From assembly GCA_963820315.1 (NCBI GenBank), contig CAWFZK010000021.1, forward strand, positions 1-64,000: 64,000 nucleotides of DNA. The letters run 5' to 3'. Shown piece by piece: positions 55,421 through 63,475 of this stretch. The notes beneath the pieces were generated by a model that was given only the letters and a program-made list of their open reading frames with translations, did no database searches and had not been told where the DNA came from. How positions within the stretch are numbered: position 1 is the first letter of the stretch; each line of letters opens with the position of its first letter. The DNA comes from JACVRW01 sp963820315 (GTDB lineage Bacteria; Actinomycetota; Thermoleophilia; Solirubrobacterales; Thermoleophilaceae). The translations under genes and the position numbers were made by a program.

Positions 55421-56101
55421 ATGACCTCTGCGCCCAACAGCCTCGACCACGTCGCCCTCTGGGTGAGCGAGCGGGAGCCGCTGGCTGCCTTCCTCTGCGA
55501 CCACCTCGGCATGCACGTGATCGAGAAGACAGACACCTTCACGCTCGTCGGCGTCCACGCGAAGCTCGGCAAGCTGACGCTGTTCGACGCCGACGGGCCG
55601 CGCGAGCGCGGCGCCCTGCAGCGCGTCGCGCTGCGGGTCGGCGATCCCGAGGCGGTGGCGGCGGCGCTGCCGGTCGAGGCCGAGCGTGCCGGCGACGGCG
55701 TCCTCGAGCTCGACGCTCCCGGTGGCCTGCGGATCGGCCTCGTCGCCGCGGACGGCCGCGACTTCGACCTCGACCACGTGGTCCTCACGCTCGTCGACCC
55801 TGACGCCGCCGCCGCGGAGCTGGCCGAGCTCGGTTTCGACCGCCGCGACGGGATGCTCGCGGTCGACGACCGGACGCTGCGGCTGGAGCAAGGGTCCGTC
55901 GAGGACGGCGGACGTCCACTCCTCAACCACCTCGCGCTGCTGGTCGACGATGCCCACCGCATCCAGGAGGAGGCCGAGCGCGAGGGCTTCGAGATCGACG
56001 ACGTCAAGGACGCGCCCAACACCTTCGCCGTGTTCGTGCGCGGGCCGGAGGGCGTTCGCATCGAGTACGTCGAGCACAAGCCCGGCTTCGCGCTCGTCTG
56101 A
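55421..56101 (+). CDS. VOC-superfamily (glyoxalase-like) protein
   Basis: About 226 residues holding two VOC modules: LDHVALWVSEREPLAAFLCD with a partner strand, and LDHVVLTLVDPDAAAAELAE, then NHLALLVDDAHRIQEEAERE and a last strand VRGPEGVRIEYVEHKPG. Metal ligands are possible at the histidines after D/N and the late glutamate. Substrates of this family range from lactoylglutathione to catechols and none is indicated. ATG 55421 or GTG 55418. Confidence 0.8.
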   Translation: MTSAPNSLDHVALWVSEREPLAAFLCDHLGMHVIEKTDTFTLVGVHAKLGKLTLFDADGPRERGALQRVALRVGDPEAVAAALPVEAERAGDGVLELDAPGGLRIGLVAADGRDFDLDHVVLTLVDPDAAAAELAELGFDRRDGMLAVDDRTLRLEQGSVEDGGRPLLNHLALLVDDAHRIQEEAEREGFEIDDVKDAPNTFAVFVRGPEGVRIEYVEHKPGFALV

Positions 56102-56104
56102 GCC

Positions 56105-57184
56105 GTGCCCGACCTGGTCGTAGCCGGGGCCGGCATGGCTGGACTCGCGGCTGCGGCCGAGGCACGCCGGCTCGGCGCGGAGCCGCTCGTCTTCGAGAAG
56201 CTCGGTGAGCCGGGCGGCTCGATGCGACTGTCGAGCGGCGTCGTCTGGCGCCACCGTGATCTAGCCCGCTTCCGGGCCGACTGCCCTGCCGGCGACGAGC
56301 GGCTCCAGACCTGCCTCTTCCAGCGCCTCGACGCCGATCTGCGCTGGCTCGAGGCCCTGGGCGCGCCCGTCACCGAGCGCAGCACCGGCAACCCGCTGAC
56401 GGCGGGAGTGCGGTTCGACCCCGAGGCCCTGACCGAGGCGCTCGTGGCCGCGGCGAACGGCGCCGGCGGCACAGCCGTTCGCTGCGACGCCGCCCTGACG
56501 CAGCTGCCCGACGACGCGCCCGTCGTGCTCGCCACCGGTGGCTTCGGTGCGAGCCGGGAGCTGCTGCGCGAGCACGTCACGGCTGAGGCTGAGCACGTCT
56601 TCCTGCGGGCAGCGCCTGGGAGCACCGGAGATGGGCTCCGGCTCGGCCTGGCGGCAGGCGGGCGCATGAGCCGCGGCCTCGATCAGGTCTACGCGCGACT
56701 GATGCCCGCACCGCCGGCGCGGATCTCGCCGGATGACCTCGTACGGCTCTCGCAGGTCTACGCCCGCCACGCCATCGTCACCAACGAGAGCGGGGACGTC
56801 TACCGCACGCACACGTGGTCCGAGATCGACGTCGCCCAGTGGGCGGCGCGCCAGCCGCGCGCGCGAGCCTGGCTCAGAGTGGGGGCGGACGGGCTCGGGG
56901 AGCGCGTGCGCGAGCGGAGCGTCGGCGAGATGGTGGATGCCGCCGAGGCCGCCGGGGCGCCCGTCCGCCGCGACGGGGACGATGTGACCGTGGAGACCGT
57001 CGCCGGGATCACGACGACGCTCGGTGGGCTCGCGATCGACACGCACGCGGAGGCGGTCCGCGGGGTCTTCTGCTGCGGCGCGGACGCCGGCGGGATCGCG
57101 ACCGGCGGCTACGCGAGCGGGCTCGCCGCGGCGCTCGTGTTCGGTCGCATCGCAGCGCGCGCCGCACTGGGGGAGACGCCGTGA
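56105..57184 (+). CDS. FAD-dependent oxidoreductase (FAD_binding_2)
   Basis: 359 residues. The FAD dinucleotide site is DLVVAGAGMAGLAAAAEARR, followed by EKLGEPGGSMRLSSGVVW, as in flavocytochrome c/ketosteroid-dehydrogenase-like enzymes. A second FAD segment is VVLATGGFGASRELL, and the C-terminal site is CGADAGGIATGGYASGLAAA. It may act on a steroid-like or quinone-like substrate, which is inference only. GTG 56105 follows the VOC stop by three bases, and its own stop overlaps the next gene (GTGA), so it is operonic with both neighbours. Confidence 0.85.
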   Translation: MPDLVVAGAGMAGLAAAAEARRLGAEPLVFEKLGEPGGSMRLSSGVVWRHRDLARFRADCPAGDERLQTCLFQRLDADLRWLEALGAPVTERSTGNPLTAGVRFDPEALTEALVAAANGAGGTAVRCDAALTQLPDDAPVVLATGGFGASRELLREHVTAEAEHVFLRAAPGSTGDGLRLGLAAGGRMSRGLDQVYARLMPAPPARISPDDLVRLSQVYARHAIVTNESGDVYRTHTWSEIDVAQWAARQPRARAWLRVGADGLGERVRERSVGEMVDAAEAAGAPVRRDGDDVTVETVAGITTTLGGLAIDTHAEAVRGVFCCGADAGGIATGGYASGLAAALVFGRIAARAALGETP

Positions 57185-58362
57185 GCGAGGGCCCCGAGGT
57201 CCACGCCGCGCCCGCGGAGGTGCGGCGAAGCGGGCATGCCTTCGGTACTGGTGAGCCGTTCAGCGTCGGGATCGAGGAGGAGCTGCTGCTCGTCGATCCC
57301 GGCACGCTTCAGCTCGCGCACGTCGCCGACCGCATCCTGCCGGCGATCGAGCTGCCCGAGGGGCGGGCCGATCACGAGGCGTTCCTGGCCGAGATCGAGC
57401 TGCGCTCGGGCCCGCAGTCGGACACGGCGACGGCCGTCGCCGAGCTGGCCGAGAACCGTGCGGCCGCGCGCGCCGCGGGAGCCACGCTGATGGGCGCCGG
57501 ACTGCATCCGGACGCCCGCTACGGGGACGTGCAGCTCGTCGACTCTGAGCGCTACCGGCGCGTCGAGGGGGAGATGCGCGGCCTCATCAAGCGCACGCCG
57601 GAGTGCGCGCTGCACGTGCACGTCGGCATGCCTGATCCCGACGCCGCGGTCGCGGCCAGCAACGGCCTGCGCGAAGCGCTGCCGCTGATCCAGGGGCTCG
57701 GCGCGGGCTCGGCGTTCTGGTTCGGCTTCGACTCCGGGCTCGCGAGCGCGCGCTCGGCGATGGTCCGGGGCTACCCGGGCCGTGGCGCGCCCCCGCCGCT
57801 GCGCAGCTGGGACGAGTACCTCGCGCAGCTCGACGCGATCGGCGCCGGCGGCGGCCCGCAGGATCACACGATGGTGTGGTGGGACGTGCGACTCCAGCCG
57901 CGGCTCGGAACGATCGAGCTGCGTGAGCTCGACGTGCAGGCGGGCCTCGACGAGGCGGCAGGGATGGCCGCACTGGTGCGCGCGCTGGCGCGCCGCGCGG
58001 CCGAGGCGCCGGTCGAGCACCCGGCGCCCGCCCAGACCATCGCGTGGTCCTGGTTCCGCGCCACGCGCGACGGCCTCGACGCGGAGATCGCGCACGGCGG
58101 CCGGCTCGTGCCGCTGCGCGAGGTTGCGCGCAAGACGCTCGCCTCGCTCGCGGGCGAGGACCCGGCGCTCGAGGGCGTCGAGAAGATCCTCAGCGACGGC
58201 AACGGCGCTGACCGGCAGCGCGCCGCCTTCGCGCGCGGCGGGATGCAGGCGCTGCTCGAGTACATCGCGACGGAGACAGCGCGGCCGCTGGGCGGCCGTG
58301 CCGAGGTCGCCGGCTCGGCCGGCGAGGGAGGTTCGAGCTCAACCCGGCGGCCGCCTGAATGA
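57181..58362 (+). CDS. Carboxylate-amine ligase, YbdK/GCS2 family
   Basis: 393 residues of the glutamate-cysteine ligase 2 family. The ATP-grasp-like active site begins SVGIEEELLLVDPGTLQL, followed by AEIELRSGPQ, CALHVHVGMPDPD, WWDVRLQPRLGTIELRELDV and RKTLASLAGEDPALE. YbdK-type enzymes have weak glutamate-cysteine ligase activity; in actinobacteria the true role may differ (mycothiol rather than glutathione is usual there). GTG 57181 overlaps the FAD enzyme gene. Confidence 0.87.
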   Translation: MSEGPEVHAAPAEVRRSGHAFGTGEPFSVGIEEELLLVDPGTLQLAHVADRILPAIELPEGRADHEAFLAEIELRSGPQSDTATAVAELAENRAAARAAGATLMGAGLHPDARYGDVQLVDSERYRRVEGEMRGLIKRTPECALHVHVGMPDPDAAVAASNGLREALPLIQGLGAGSAFWFGFDSGLASARSAMVRGYPGRGAPPPLRSWDEYLAQLDAIGAGGGPQDHTMVWWDVRLQPRLGTIELRELDVQAGLDEAAGMAALVRALARRAAEAPVEHPAPAQTIAWSWFRATRDGLDAEIAHGGRLVPLREVARKTLASLAGEDPALEGVEKILSDGNGADRQRAAFARGGMQALLEYIATETARPLGGRAEVAGSAGEGGSSSTRRPPE

Positions 58363-58373
58363 AGGCGGCCGCC
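58346..58373 (+). terminator. Strong hairpin at the end of the YbdK-type gene
   Basis: GGCGGCCGCC (58346-58355), loop of 8 bases that contains the stop codon, then GGCGGCCGCC (58364-58373): a perfect 10-bp stem. GAAACTGTTCC follows, so the T content is low. Confidence 0.6.
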
Positions 58374-58430
58374 GGTCGCTGAAACTGTTCCGCCGGCGCC
58401 CGCAGGCGCCGAGCGGGGGCGAGGTCGCGG

Positions 58431-59315
58431 CTAAGCGGCCTCGCGGAGCGCGGCGACGGCGTCGTCCTTGGCGAGCCGGCGCAGCGCACGGTCCTCGAGC
58501 TGGCGGACGCGCTCGCTCGAAAGGCCCAGACGGCGGCCCGTCTCGCGCAGGGCGTGCGGCTCCTCGCGGTCGAGGCCGAAACGCAGCGTGATGATGTCGC
58601 GCTCGACATCCGGCAGCGTCTCGACGGCCTCGCGCAGGCGGTCGTCCTCCATGGTCGAGACAACCTCGTCCTCGACCGTCGGGCCCTCGCCGGCGATCAG
58701 GTCGCCGAGGGCGGTCTCGCCGTCCTCACCGACGCCCTGGTCGAGGCTCGTCGGGCCGCGATCGGCGCGACGGATGTCGGCCACCTCGTCGACCGGAAGG
58801 TCCACGAACTCGGAGATCTCCTCCTCGGTCGGCTGGCGCCCGAGCTGGACGGCGAGCTTGCGCTCGGCATCCTGGATCTTGCGCGCCCGCGCGACGATGT
58901 GAACCGGCAGGCGGACGGTGCGGCCCGAGTTGGCGAGGCCGCGGCCGATGGCCTGGCGGATCCAGAGCGTGCCGTAGGTGGAGAACTTGAAGCCCTTGCG
59001 CCAGTCGAACTTCTCGACCGCGCGGATCAGGCCGAGCATGCCCTCCTGAATCAGGTCCGAGAGCGGAAGGCCCTGTCCCTGGTACTTGCGCGCGACGGAG
59101 ATCACGAGCCGGAGGTTCGCGTTGATCATCCGCTCCTTGGCGGCAAGATCACCCCGCTCGATGCGCTTCGCGAGCTCGACCTCGTCCTCCGCCGTGAGCA
59201 GCGGATGGCGTCGCGCCTCGTTGAAGAACAGCTGCAGGGAATCCTCGAGCTCCACCGGCGCGACGTGGCGGGTCTCGGGAGTCTCCGCAGGGCGAATAAG
59301 CGTGTCAGTCGTCAT
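58431..59315 (-). CDS. RpoD-like sigma-70 factor (group 1/2)
   Basis: 294 residues with regions 1.2 to 4.2 but no long 1.1 or non-conserved domain. Region 2: NANLRLVISVARKYQGQGLP, DLIQEGMLGLIRAVEKFDWR and KGFKFSTYGTLWIRQAIGR (-10 recognition and melting). Region 3: RLPVHIVARARKIQDAE. Region 4: LPDVERDIITLRFGL and RRLGLSSERVRQLEDRALRR (-35 recognition). The size suits a HrdB/SigB-like or stress-type primary-like factor. A reverse-strand TAATAC near 59,353 may be its -10. Confidence 0.92.
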   Translation of the reverse strand: MTTDTLIRPAETPETRHVAPVELEDSLQLFFNEARRHPLLTAEDEVELAKRIERGDLAAKERMINANLRLVISVARKYQGQGLPLSDLIQEGMLGLIRAVEKFDWRKGFKFSTYGTLWIRQAIGRGLANSGRTVRLPVHIVARARKIQDAERKLAVQLGRQPTEEEISEFVDLPVDEVADIRRADRGPTSLDQGVGEDGETALGDLIAGEGPTVEDEVVSTMEDDRLREAVETLPDVERDIITLRFGLDREEPHALRETGRRLGLSSERVRQLEDRALRRLAKDDAVAALREAA

Positions 59316-59395
59316 AGCTTCTCGATTTGATAGTTCGAAGTCCGTCGAAAGTATTACACAGACGAGCTTCGCGGGTTACCCGGTGCGCACGCAGA

Positions 59396-59419
59396 AAACC
59401 CCCGAACGAGAGGGGGTTT
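59396..59419 (-). terminator. Intrinsic terminator-like hairpin
   Basis: AAACCCCC, 8-base loop, GGGGGTTT. Read on the reverse strand it ends in TTTTCTG, like a short intrinsic terminator or attenuator upstream of the sigma-factor gene. Confidence 0.5.
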
Positions 59420-59430
59420 CCAGTCCCCGC

Positions 59431-59447
59431 TTGGACGTAACGTCCAA
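59431..59447. promoter_or_regulatory. 17-bp perfect palindrome
   Basis: TTGGACGT-A-ACGTCCAA: 8-bp arms around one base. It is likely an operator for a dimeric regulator or the stem of a hairpin with too small a loop; the former is more plausible. Confidence 0.5.
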
Positions 59448-59615
59448 ACAGGTGTACCGATTGCTTGCGCGTGCAATCTATTTTATCAGAAACCGCTCTT
59501 CGCCCGCTCCGCCGGCACGTGGCGGCGCCGGCCGTTCTTGGAGCGGACCGTGTGGGCAGCGTAGGCTTTCGGGTAGAAGCCGGCACGGAACGTACCCTTC
59601 GAAGGAGGGCAGCGC

Positions 59616-60749
59616 ATGCAGGTGACCGCTCCCGGACGCGACCAGTTGCGCCGACTCGCGGAGCTGAGGCTCGAACAGCCGGTTGTGCTCAGCCTCTACC
59701 TCGACCTGGACCCGTCCGAGTTCAGCACGCAGCCGGCGCGGGCGACGGCCGTGCGCTCGCTGCTCGACGAGGCGGAGCGCCGCGTTCGCAACCACGACAA
59801 CCTGCCGCACGAGGACAGGATGGGGTTGAACGCCTCGCTCAAGCGCGCTTCCGAGTTCCTCGAGCGGAGCCTCCCGACCGAGGGCGCACAGGGGGTCGCG
59901 GTCTTCGCGAGCGAGGCCGCGCAGCTGTTCGAGGCGATCAAGCTGCCGCGTCCCGTGAGCAACCGGGTCGCGATCGCGCGCTCACCCCTCGTCGGCCCGC
60001 TGGCCCGCTTCGAGCGCCGCGAGCGCTGGTGCGTGGCGCTCGTGAGTCGTCGCGACGCGCGTATCTTCCGCGGCTCTCCCGACGGGCTGCGTGAGATCGA
60101 GCAGATCCATGACACCGTGTTCGGCCAGCACGACCGCGGCGGGCTCTCCCAGGCGCGCTTCGCGCGCGGGATCGAGAAGGAGAAGGACGACCACCTGAAG
60201 CACACGGGCGAGGCGCTGCTGCGCCACTTCAAGATCCGGCCCTTCCAGCGCCTGCTTCTCGGCGGGCCGAATGAGGTGGTGAAGGACTTCGAGGGCAAGC
60301 TGCACGGCTACCTCAGGGACCGCGTCGTCGGCGGGCGCATCGGCGTCGACGTCGACGCCGCCACTCCGGAGACGGTGCTGGAGGCGGCGCGGCCGGTCTT
60401 CGAGGAGATCGAGCGCGAGCACGAGGCGCGGCTGCTCGATCGGGTCGGTGAGCGCGGCGTGACCGGCATCGACGCGGTCCTTGGGGCGCTCAACGAGCGC
60501 CGCGTGGAGGTGCTCATGCTCGACGAGCAGTTCTCGGGGGTCGCCGGGGCGCAGTGCGTGGTCTGCGGGCTGCTCGCCACGGAGGGCGAGACCTGCCCCG
60601 CGGACGGAGCCGAGATGATCCAGCTCGAGGACCTGACCGACGCCGCGATCGAGCTGGCGGTCCAGCAGTCCGCCGAGGTGGTCGCGGTGCGCCACCAGCG
60701 CGACACGCTCGACGACTTCGGCGGCGCGGCCGCGCTGCTGCGCTTCTGA
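59616..60749 (+). CDS. Bacterial eRF1-like (baeRF) protein
   Basis: 377 residues. The N-terminal part (LEQPVVLSLYLDLDPSEFST) and the middle domain (RWCVALVSRRDARIFRGSPD, then GQHDRGGLSQARFARGIEKE) match the bacterial/archaeal eRF1-related family, where GGxSQxRF corresponds to the catalytic glutamine loop of Vms1/ANKZF1-type peptidyl-tRNA hydrolases. The C-terminal domain resembles eRF1 domain 3 (RVEVLMLDEQFSG) with cysteines in CVVCG and CPADG. It may release stalled peptidyl-tRNA. AAGGAGGG precedes ATG 59616. Confidence 0.75.
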   Translation: MQVTAPGRDQLRRLAELRLEQPVVLSLYLDLDPSEFSTQPARATAVRSLLDEAERRVRNHDNLPHEDRMGLNASLKRASEFLERSLPTEGAQGVAVFASEAAQLFEAIKLPRPVSNRVAIARSPLVGPLARFERRERWCVALVSRRDARIFRGSPDGLREIEQIHDTVFGQHDRGGLSQARFARGIEKEKDDHLKHTGEALLRHFKIRPFQRLLLGGPNEVVKDFEGKLHGYLRDRVVGGRIGVDVDAATPETVLEAARPVFEEIEREHEARLLDRVGERGVTGIDAVLGALNERRVEVLMLDEQFSGVAGAQCVVCGLLATEGETCPADGAEMIQLEDLTDAAIELAVQQSAEVVAVRHQRDTLDDFGGAAALLRF

Positions 60750-60931
60750 GGTTCGGCGGGGGAGCGGCGCCTGCTGCACGTTGCCGAGGGACCGCCACCG
60801 TGTCGACTTGCTGTCGCCACGCGACACTAAGTCGCCCCGGTGGAGCCTACGTTGCCGGTCGTCGACACGCCACGAGGTTCGGCGGGGGCCACACCGGGAA
60901 TGCGAAGATTTCGACACTCGACGCAGGAGGG

Positions 60932-61174
60932 ATGATCGGGATGTTCAAGCTGCTGATCGGGGCCGCGCTTGGGTTCGCGGCCGGTGCCTGGTTCATGGAA
61001 TCGCAGGACGGGGCGCAGAAGCTCGCGCTCGCCAAGGAGAAGGCCGCCGGAATTGCGGGCAAGGGCAATCAGGCCCCCGAGGGCGGGTCCTATGCGTCGG
61101 CAACCGCCGGCGAGCCGATCGTCGAGTCGGATCCGACGAGCGCGCCCGGCCCGGAGACGTTCAGCCGGACCTGA
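60932..61174 (+). CDS. Small YtxH-like membrane-anchored protein (80 aa)
   Basis: Begins MIGMFKLLIGAALGFAAGAW, a single glycine-rich helix of the YtxH type, followed by a lysine/alanine helix (KLALAKEKAAGIAGK) and a polar proline-rich tail. GCAGGAGGG lies just before ATG 60932; an in-frame ATG at 60941 is possible. YtxH-like proteins are linked to general stress, but their function is unclear. It lies 180 bases after the baeRF gene. Confidence 0.65.
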   Translation: MIGMFKLLIGAALGFAAGAWFMESQDGAQKLALAKEKAAGIAGKGNQAPEGGSYASATAGEPIVESDPTSAPGPETFSRT

Positions 61175-61184
61175 CGGAGAGCGG

Positions 61185-61631
61185 TTAGGCGGTTTCGAGC
61201 AGCGGGCGGTCGAGGCGGTCGGCCGCCTGCCGCAGTGCATCGCGTAGGGCGAGCTGCGACTCGAGCGGCAGTTCTGCGATCTCATCGGGGGGCGACGACA
61301 TCCGCTCGACCACCTCCGCGCGCACGCGCTGGCCCTCTGCGGTCAAGCGGATGATCTTGACGCGCCGGTCCGTCTCGGAGCTGCGCCGCTCGATGAGGCC
61401 GCGCGCCTCGAGCCTGTCGACGATGCCGGTGACGTTCGACGGGTCGCAGAAGAGCTGCTGTGCAAGCGCGCGCATCGGTGTCTCGACGCCCGGCTCGAGC
61501 ATGCGCAGCGAGTGCAGCTGCACGGGCGAGAAGTCGAGCTCCCGGGCCATCTCGATCATGCGCGGCTTGTTCGCCTGCATGATGCGCCACAGGAGCGCCC
61601 AGGCCTCCTCTGCGGGGGTCTGCTCCGCCAT
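61185..61631 (-). CDS. MarR-family regulator
   Basis: 148 residues: LDFSPVQLHSLRMLEPG, recognition helix ALAQQLFCDPSNVTGIVDRL, wing LIERRSSETDRRVKIIRLT, and a C-terminal dimerisation helix. ATG 61631 is preferred to 61646 and 61658, because a reverse-strand promoter (TTGTCA, 18 bases, TATGAT) ends about 10 bases before it and the other ATGs lie within or upstream of the -10. It is divergent from the ABC exporter, which it probably represses. Confidence 0.88.
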   Translation of the reverse strand: MAEQTPAEEAWALLWRIMQANKPRMIEMARELDFSPVQLHSLRMLEPGVETPMRALAQQLFCDPSNVTGIVDRLEARGLIERRSSETDRRVKIIRLTAEGQRVRAEVVERMSSPPDEIAELPLESQLALRDALRQAADRLDRPLLETA

Positions 61632-61644
61632 GAGTGGCGCGATC

Positions 61645-61693
61645 ATAGTTGATGCCATCGATAATTGACAACCTCAACTATTGTCGCTAGCTT
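61645..61693. promoter_or_regulatory. Divergent marR/ABC promoters with inverted repeat
   Basis: Forward promoter: TTGACA (61665-61670), 17 bases, TAGCTT (61688-61693), then ATG 61701. The inverted repeat ATAGTTGA (61645-61652) / TCAACTAT (61674-61681) overlaps both promoters, the expected place of a MarR operator. Confidence 0.65.
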
Positions 61694-61700
61694 CCGGCGG

Positions 61701-62696
61701 ATGAGCGAAGGTGCGATCGAGGCTCACGGCCTCGTCAGGGAATTCAAGAAGGGCCCGCGCGCCGTCGATGGCATCGACCTGCGCGTTGAGACGGGCGAGG
61801 TGTACGGCTTTCTCGGTCCAAACGGCGCCGGCAAGTCGACGACGGTGCACATGCTGACCACGCTGCTGCCGCCCACCGCGGGCACGGCGCGCGTGGGCGG
61901 CCACGACGTCGTGGACGAGGGCTCGGCCGTGCGCGCCGCCATCGGGGCCGCGCTCCAGGAGGCGGCGCTCGATCCGTTCTTGACGGGGCGCGAGCACATG
62001 AAGCTGCAGACCGCGATGCACGGGATGACCGGTGAGGAGGCGCGCAAGCGCTCCCAGTCGCTGCTCGAGCGCGTGGGGCTCACGCAGGCCGCCGACCGGC
62101 GCGTGGGCGGCTACTCGGGCGGCATGAAGCGGCGGCTCGACCTCGCGCTCGCGCTCGTCCACCGGCCGCGCATCCTGTTCCTCGACGAGCCCACCACCGG
62201 GCTCGACGTGCAGAGCCGCAGTGCGCTCTGGGCGGAGGTGCAGCGGCTTGCCGCCGACCGCGGCGTCACGGTCTTCCTAACCACGCAGTACCTGGAGGAG
62301 GCCGACGTGCTCGCCGACCGCGTGGGCATCATCGACCAGGGGCGCATCGTGGCGGAGGGCACGCCCGAGGCGCTCAAGGCCGAGATCGGCCGGCCGAGCG
62401 TCGAGGCGATCCCGGCCGAGCCCGAGCAGCTCGAGCAAATGAAGGCGGTGCTGTCGCGCTTCGGCGAGTCGGTCGCCGGCTCGACCAAGGGCGCCTCGGT
62501 GCGGCTCGCGGGCGGCGACTCGAAGCTCGCCGACGTCGTGCGCGCGCTCGACGGCGAGCAGATCAAGATCCAGGACCTGCAGCTCCACGCTCCGACGCTC
62601 GACGACGTCTTCCTCGCCAAGACCGGTCGCTCGCTCGAGGGGGCCGCCGAGGAGGCCGAGCAGGAGGAGCAGCAAGAGGAGGCCGTCGCCGCTTGA
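61701..62696 (+). CDS. DrrA-type ABC exporter ATPase
   Basis: 331 residues. Walker A GFLGPNGAGKSTTVHML, Q-loop ALQEAALDPFLTG, signature GYSGGMKRRLDLALAL, Walker B ILFLDEPTTGLDVQSR, H-loop VFLTTQYLEEAD. The C-terminal 90 residues are a DrrA-like regulatory domain ending in a glutamate-rich tail (EEAEQEEQQEEAVAA). It belongs to the daunorubicin-resistance class of exporters. ATG 61701 sits at the expected transcription start, so the mRNA is probably leaderless. The permease start overlaps its stop (TTGA). Confidence 0.9.
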   Translation: MSEGAIEAHGLVREFKKGPRAVDGIDLRVETGEVYGFLGPNGAGKSTTVHMLTTLLPPTAGTARVGGHDVVDEGSAVRAAIGAALQEAALDPFLTGREHMKLQTAMHGMTGEEARKRSQSLLERVGLTQAADRRVGGYSGGMKRRLDLALALVHRPRILFLDEPTTGLDVQSRSALWAEVQRLAADRGVTVFLTTQYLEEADVLADRVGIIDQGRIVAEGTPEALKAEIGRPSVEAIPAEPEQLEQMKAVLSRFGESVAGSTKGASVRLAGGDSKLADVVRALDGEQIKIQDLQLHAPTLDDVFLAKTGRSLEGAAEEAEQEEQQEEAVAA

Positions 62697-63475
62697 GCCA
62701 CGGCGTGTTCCTCAGGCAGGTGGGCGCGCTCGCGCGGCGCTCGGTGGTGCGGACGCTGCGCCAGCCCGCCATGGTCGTCCCGTCCATCCTCTTCCCGCTG
62801 ATCCTGCTGTCGATCAACTCGAGCGGGCTCGAGTCGGCGACGATGCTGCCCGGCTTCCCGACCGACTCCTACCTGCAGTTCGCGCTCGCGATCACCTTCG
62901 TGCAGGGCGCGCTCTTCTCCGCGATGAGCGCGGGCACGAACGTGGCGACCGACATCGAGAACGGGTTCATGAACCGGCTCGCGCTCACGCCGCTGCGGCG
63001 CGTCGCGCTGATGCTCGGCCAGCTCGCCGGCATCGTCGCGCTCGGCTCGATCCAGGCCCTCACCTTCCTGATCGTGGGACTCGTCTTCGGTGCGGGCATC
63101 GCTGCCGGCCTCGCCGGCGCGGTCGTGATCGTCGCGTTCTCGCTGCTGCTATCGCTCGGCTTTGGCTGCATCGGCGCGTTCGTCGCACTGCGCGCCGGCA
63201 ACGGGGAGGCGGTCCAGGGCATCTTCCCGCTCTTCTTCGCGGCCCTCTTCCTGTCCTCGATGGCGCTGCCGCGCAATTTGATCGAGCAGGACTGGTTCCG
63301 CACGGTTGCGGACTGGAACCCCGTCTCCTACATGCTCGAGTGCATTCGCTCGCTGATGATCGACGGCTGGGACGGCGAGGCGCTCGCCCTCGGCTTCGCG
63401 TGCGCAGGCGGCGTCGCGCTGGTCGCGCTGGTCGCGGCGGCCTCGGCGCTGCGGACGAGGATGGTGAGGACGTGA
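62693..63475 (+). CDS. ABC-2 type permease (DrrB-like), first copy
   Basis: 260 residues with six membrane helices: VVPSILFPLILLSINSS, LQFALAITFVQGALFSAMSA, LGSIQALTFLIVGLVFGAG, VIVAFSLLLSLGFGCIGAFV, GIFPLFFAALFLSSMALPRN and a last helix before RTRMVRT. The conserved ABC-2 segment ENGFMNRLALTPLRRVALML is present. It starts at TTG 62693, overlapping the ATPase stop; GTG 62705 is possible. The stop overlaps the second permease (GTGA). Confidence 0.88.
   Translation: MSHGVFLRQVGALARRSVVRTLRQPAMVVPSILFPLILLSINSSGLESATMLPGFPTDSYLQFALAITFVQGALFSAMSAGTNVATDIENGFMNRLALTPLRRVALMLGQLAGIVALGSIQALTFLIVGLVFGAGIAAGLAGAVVIVAFSLLLSLGFGCIGAFVALRAGNGEAVQGIFPLFFAALFLSSMALPRNLIEQDWFRTVADWNPVSYMLECIRSLMIDGWDGEALALGFACAGGVALVALVAAASALRTRMVRT

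Larger units (their letters stand above)
59316..59615. other. 300-base divergent gap with stacked inverted repeats
   Basis: Between the sigma-factor gene and the eRF1-like gene. It holds the hairpin at 59396-59419, the 17-bp palindrome at 59431-59447 and GATTGC-N8-GCAATC (about 59459-59478) followed by TCTATTTTATC. I see no ORF. It could encode a small RNA or a structured leader. Confidence 0.5.
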
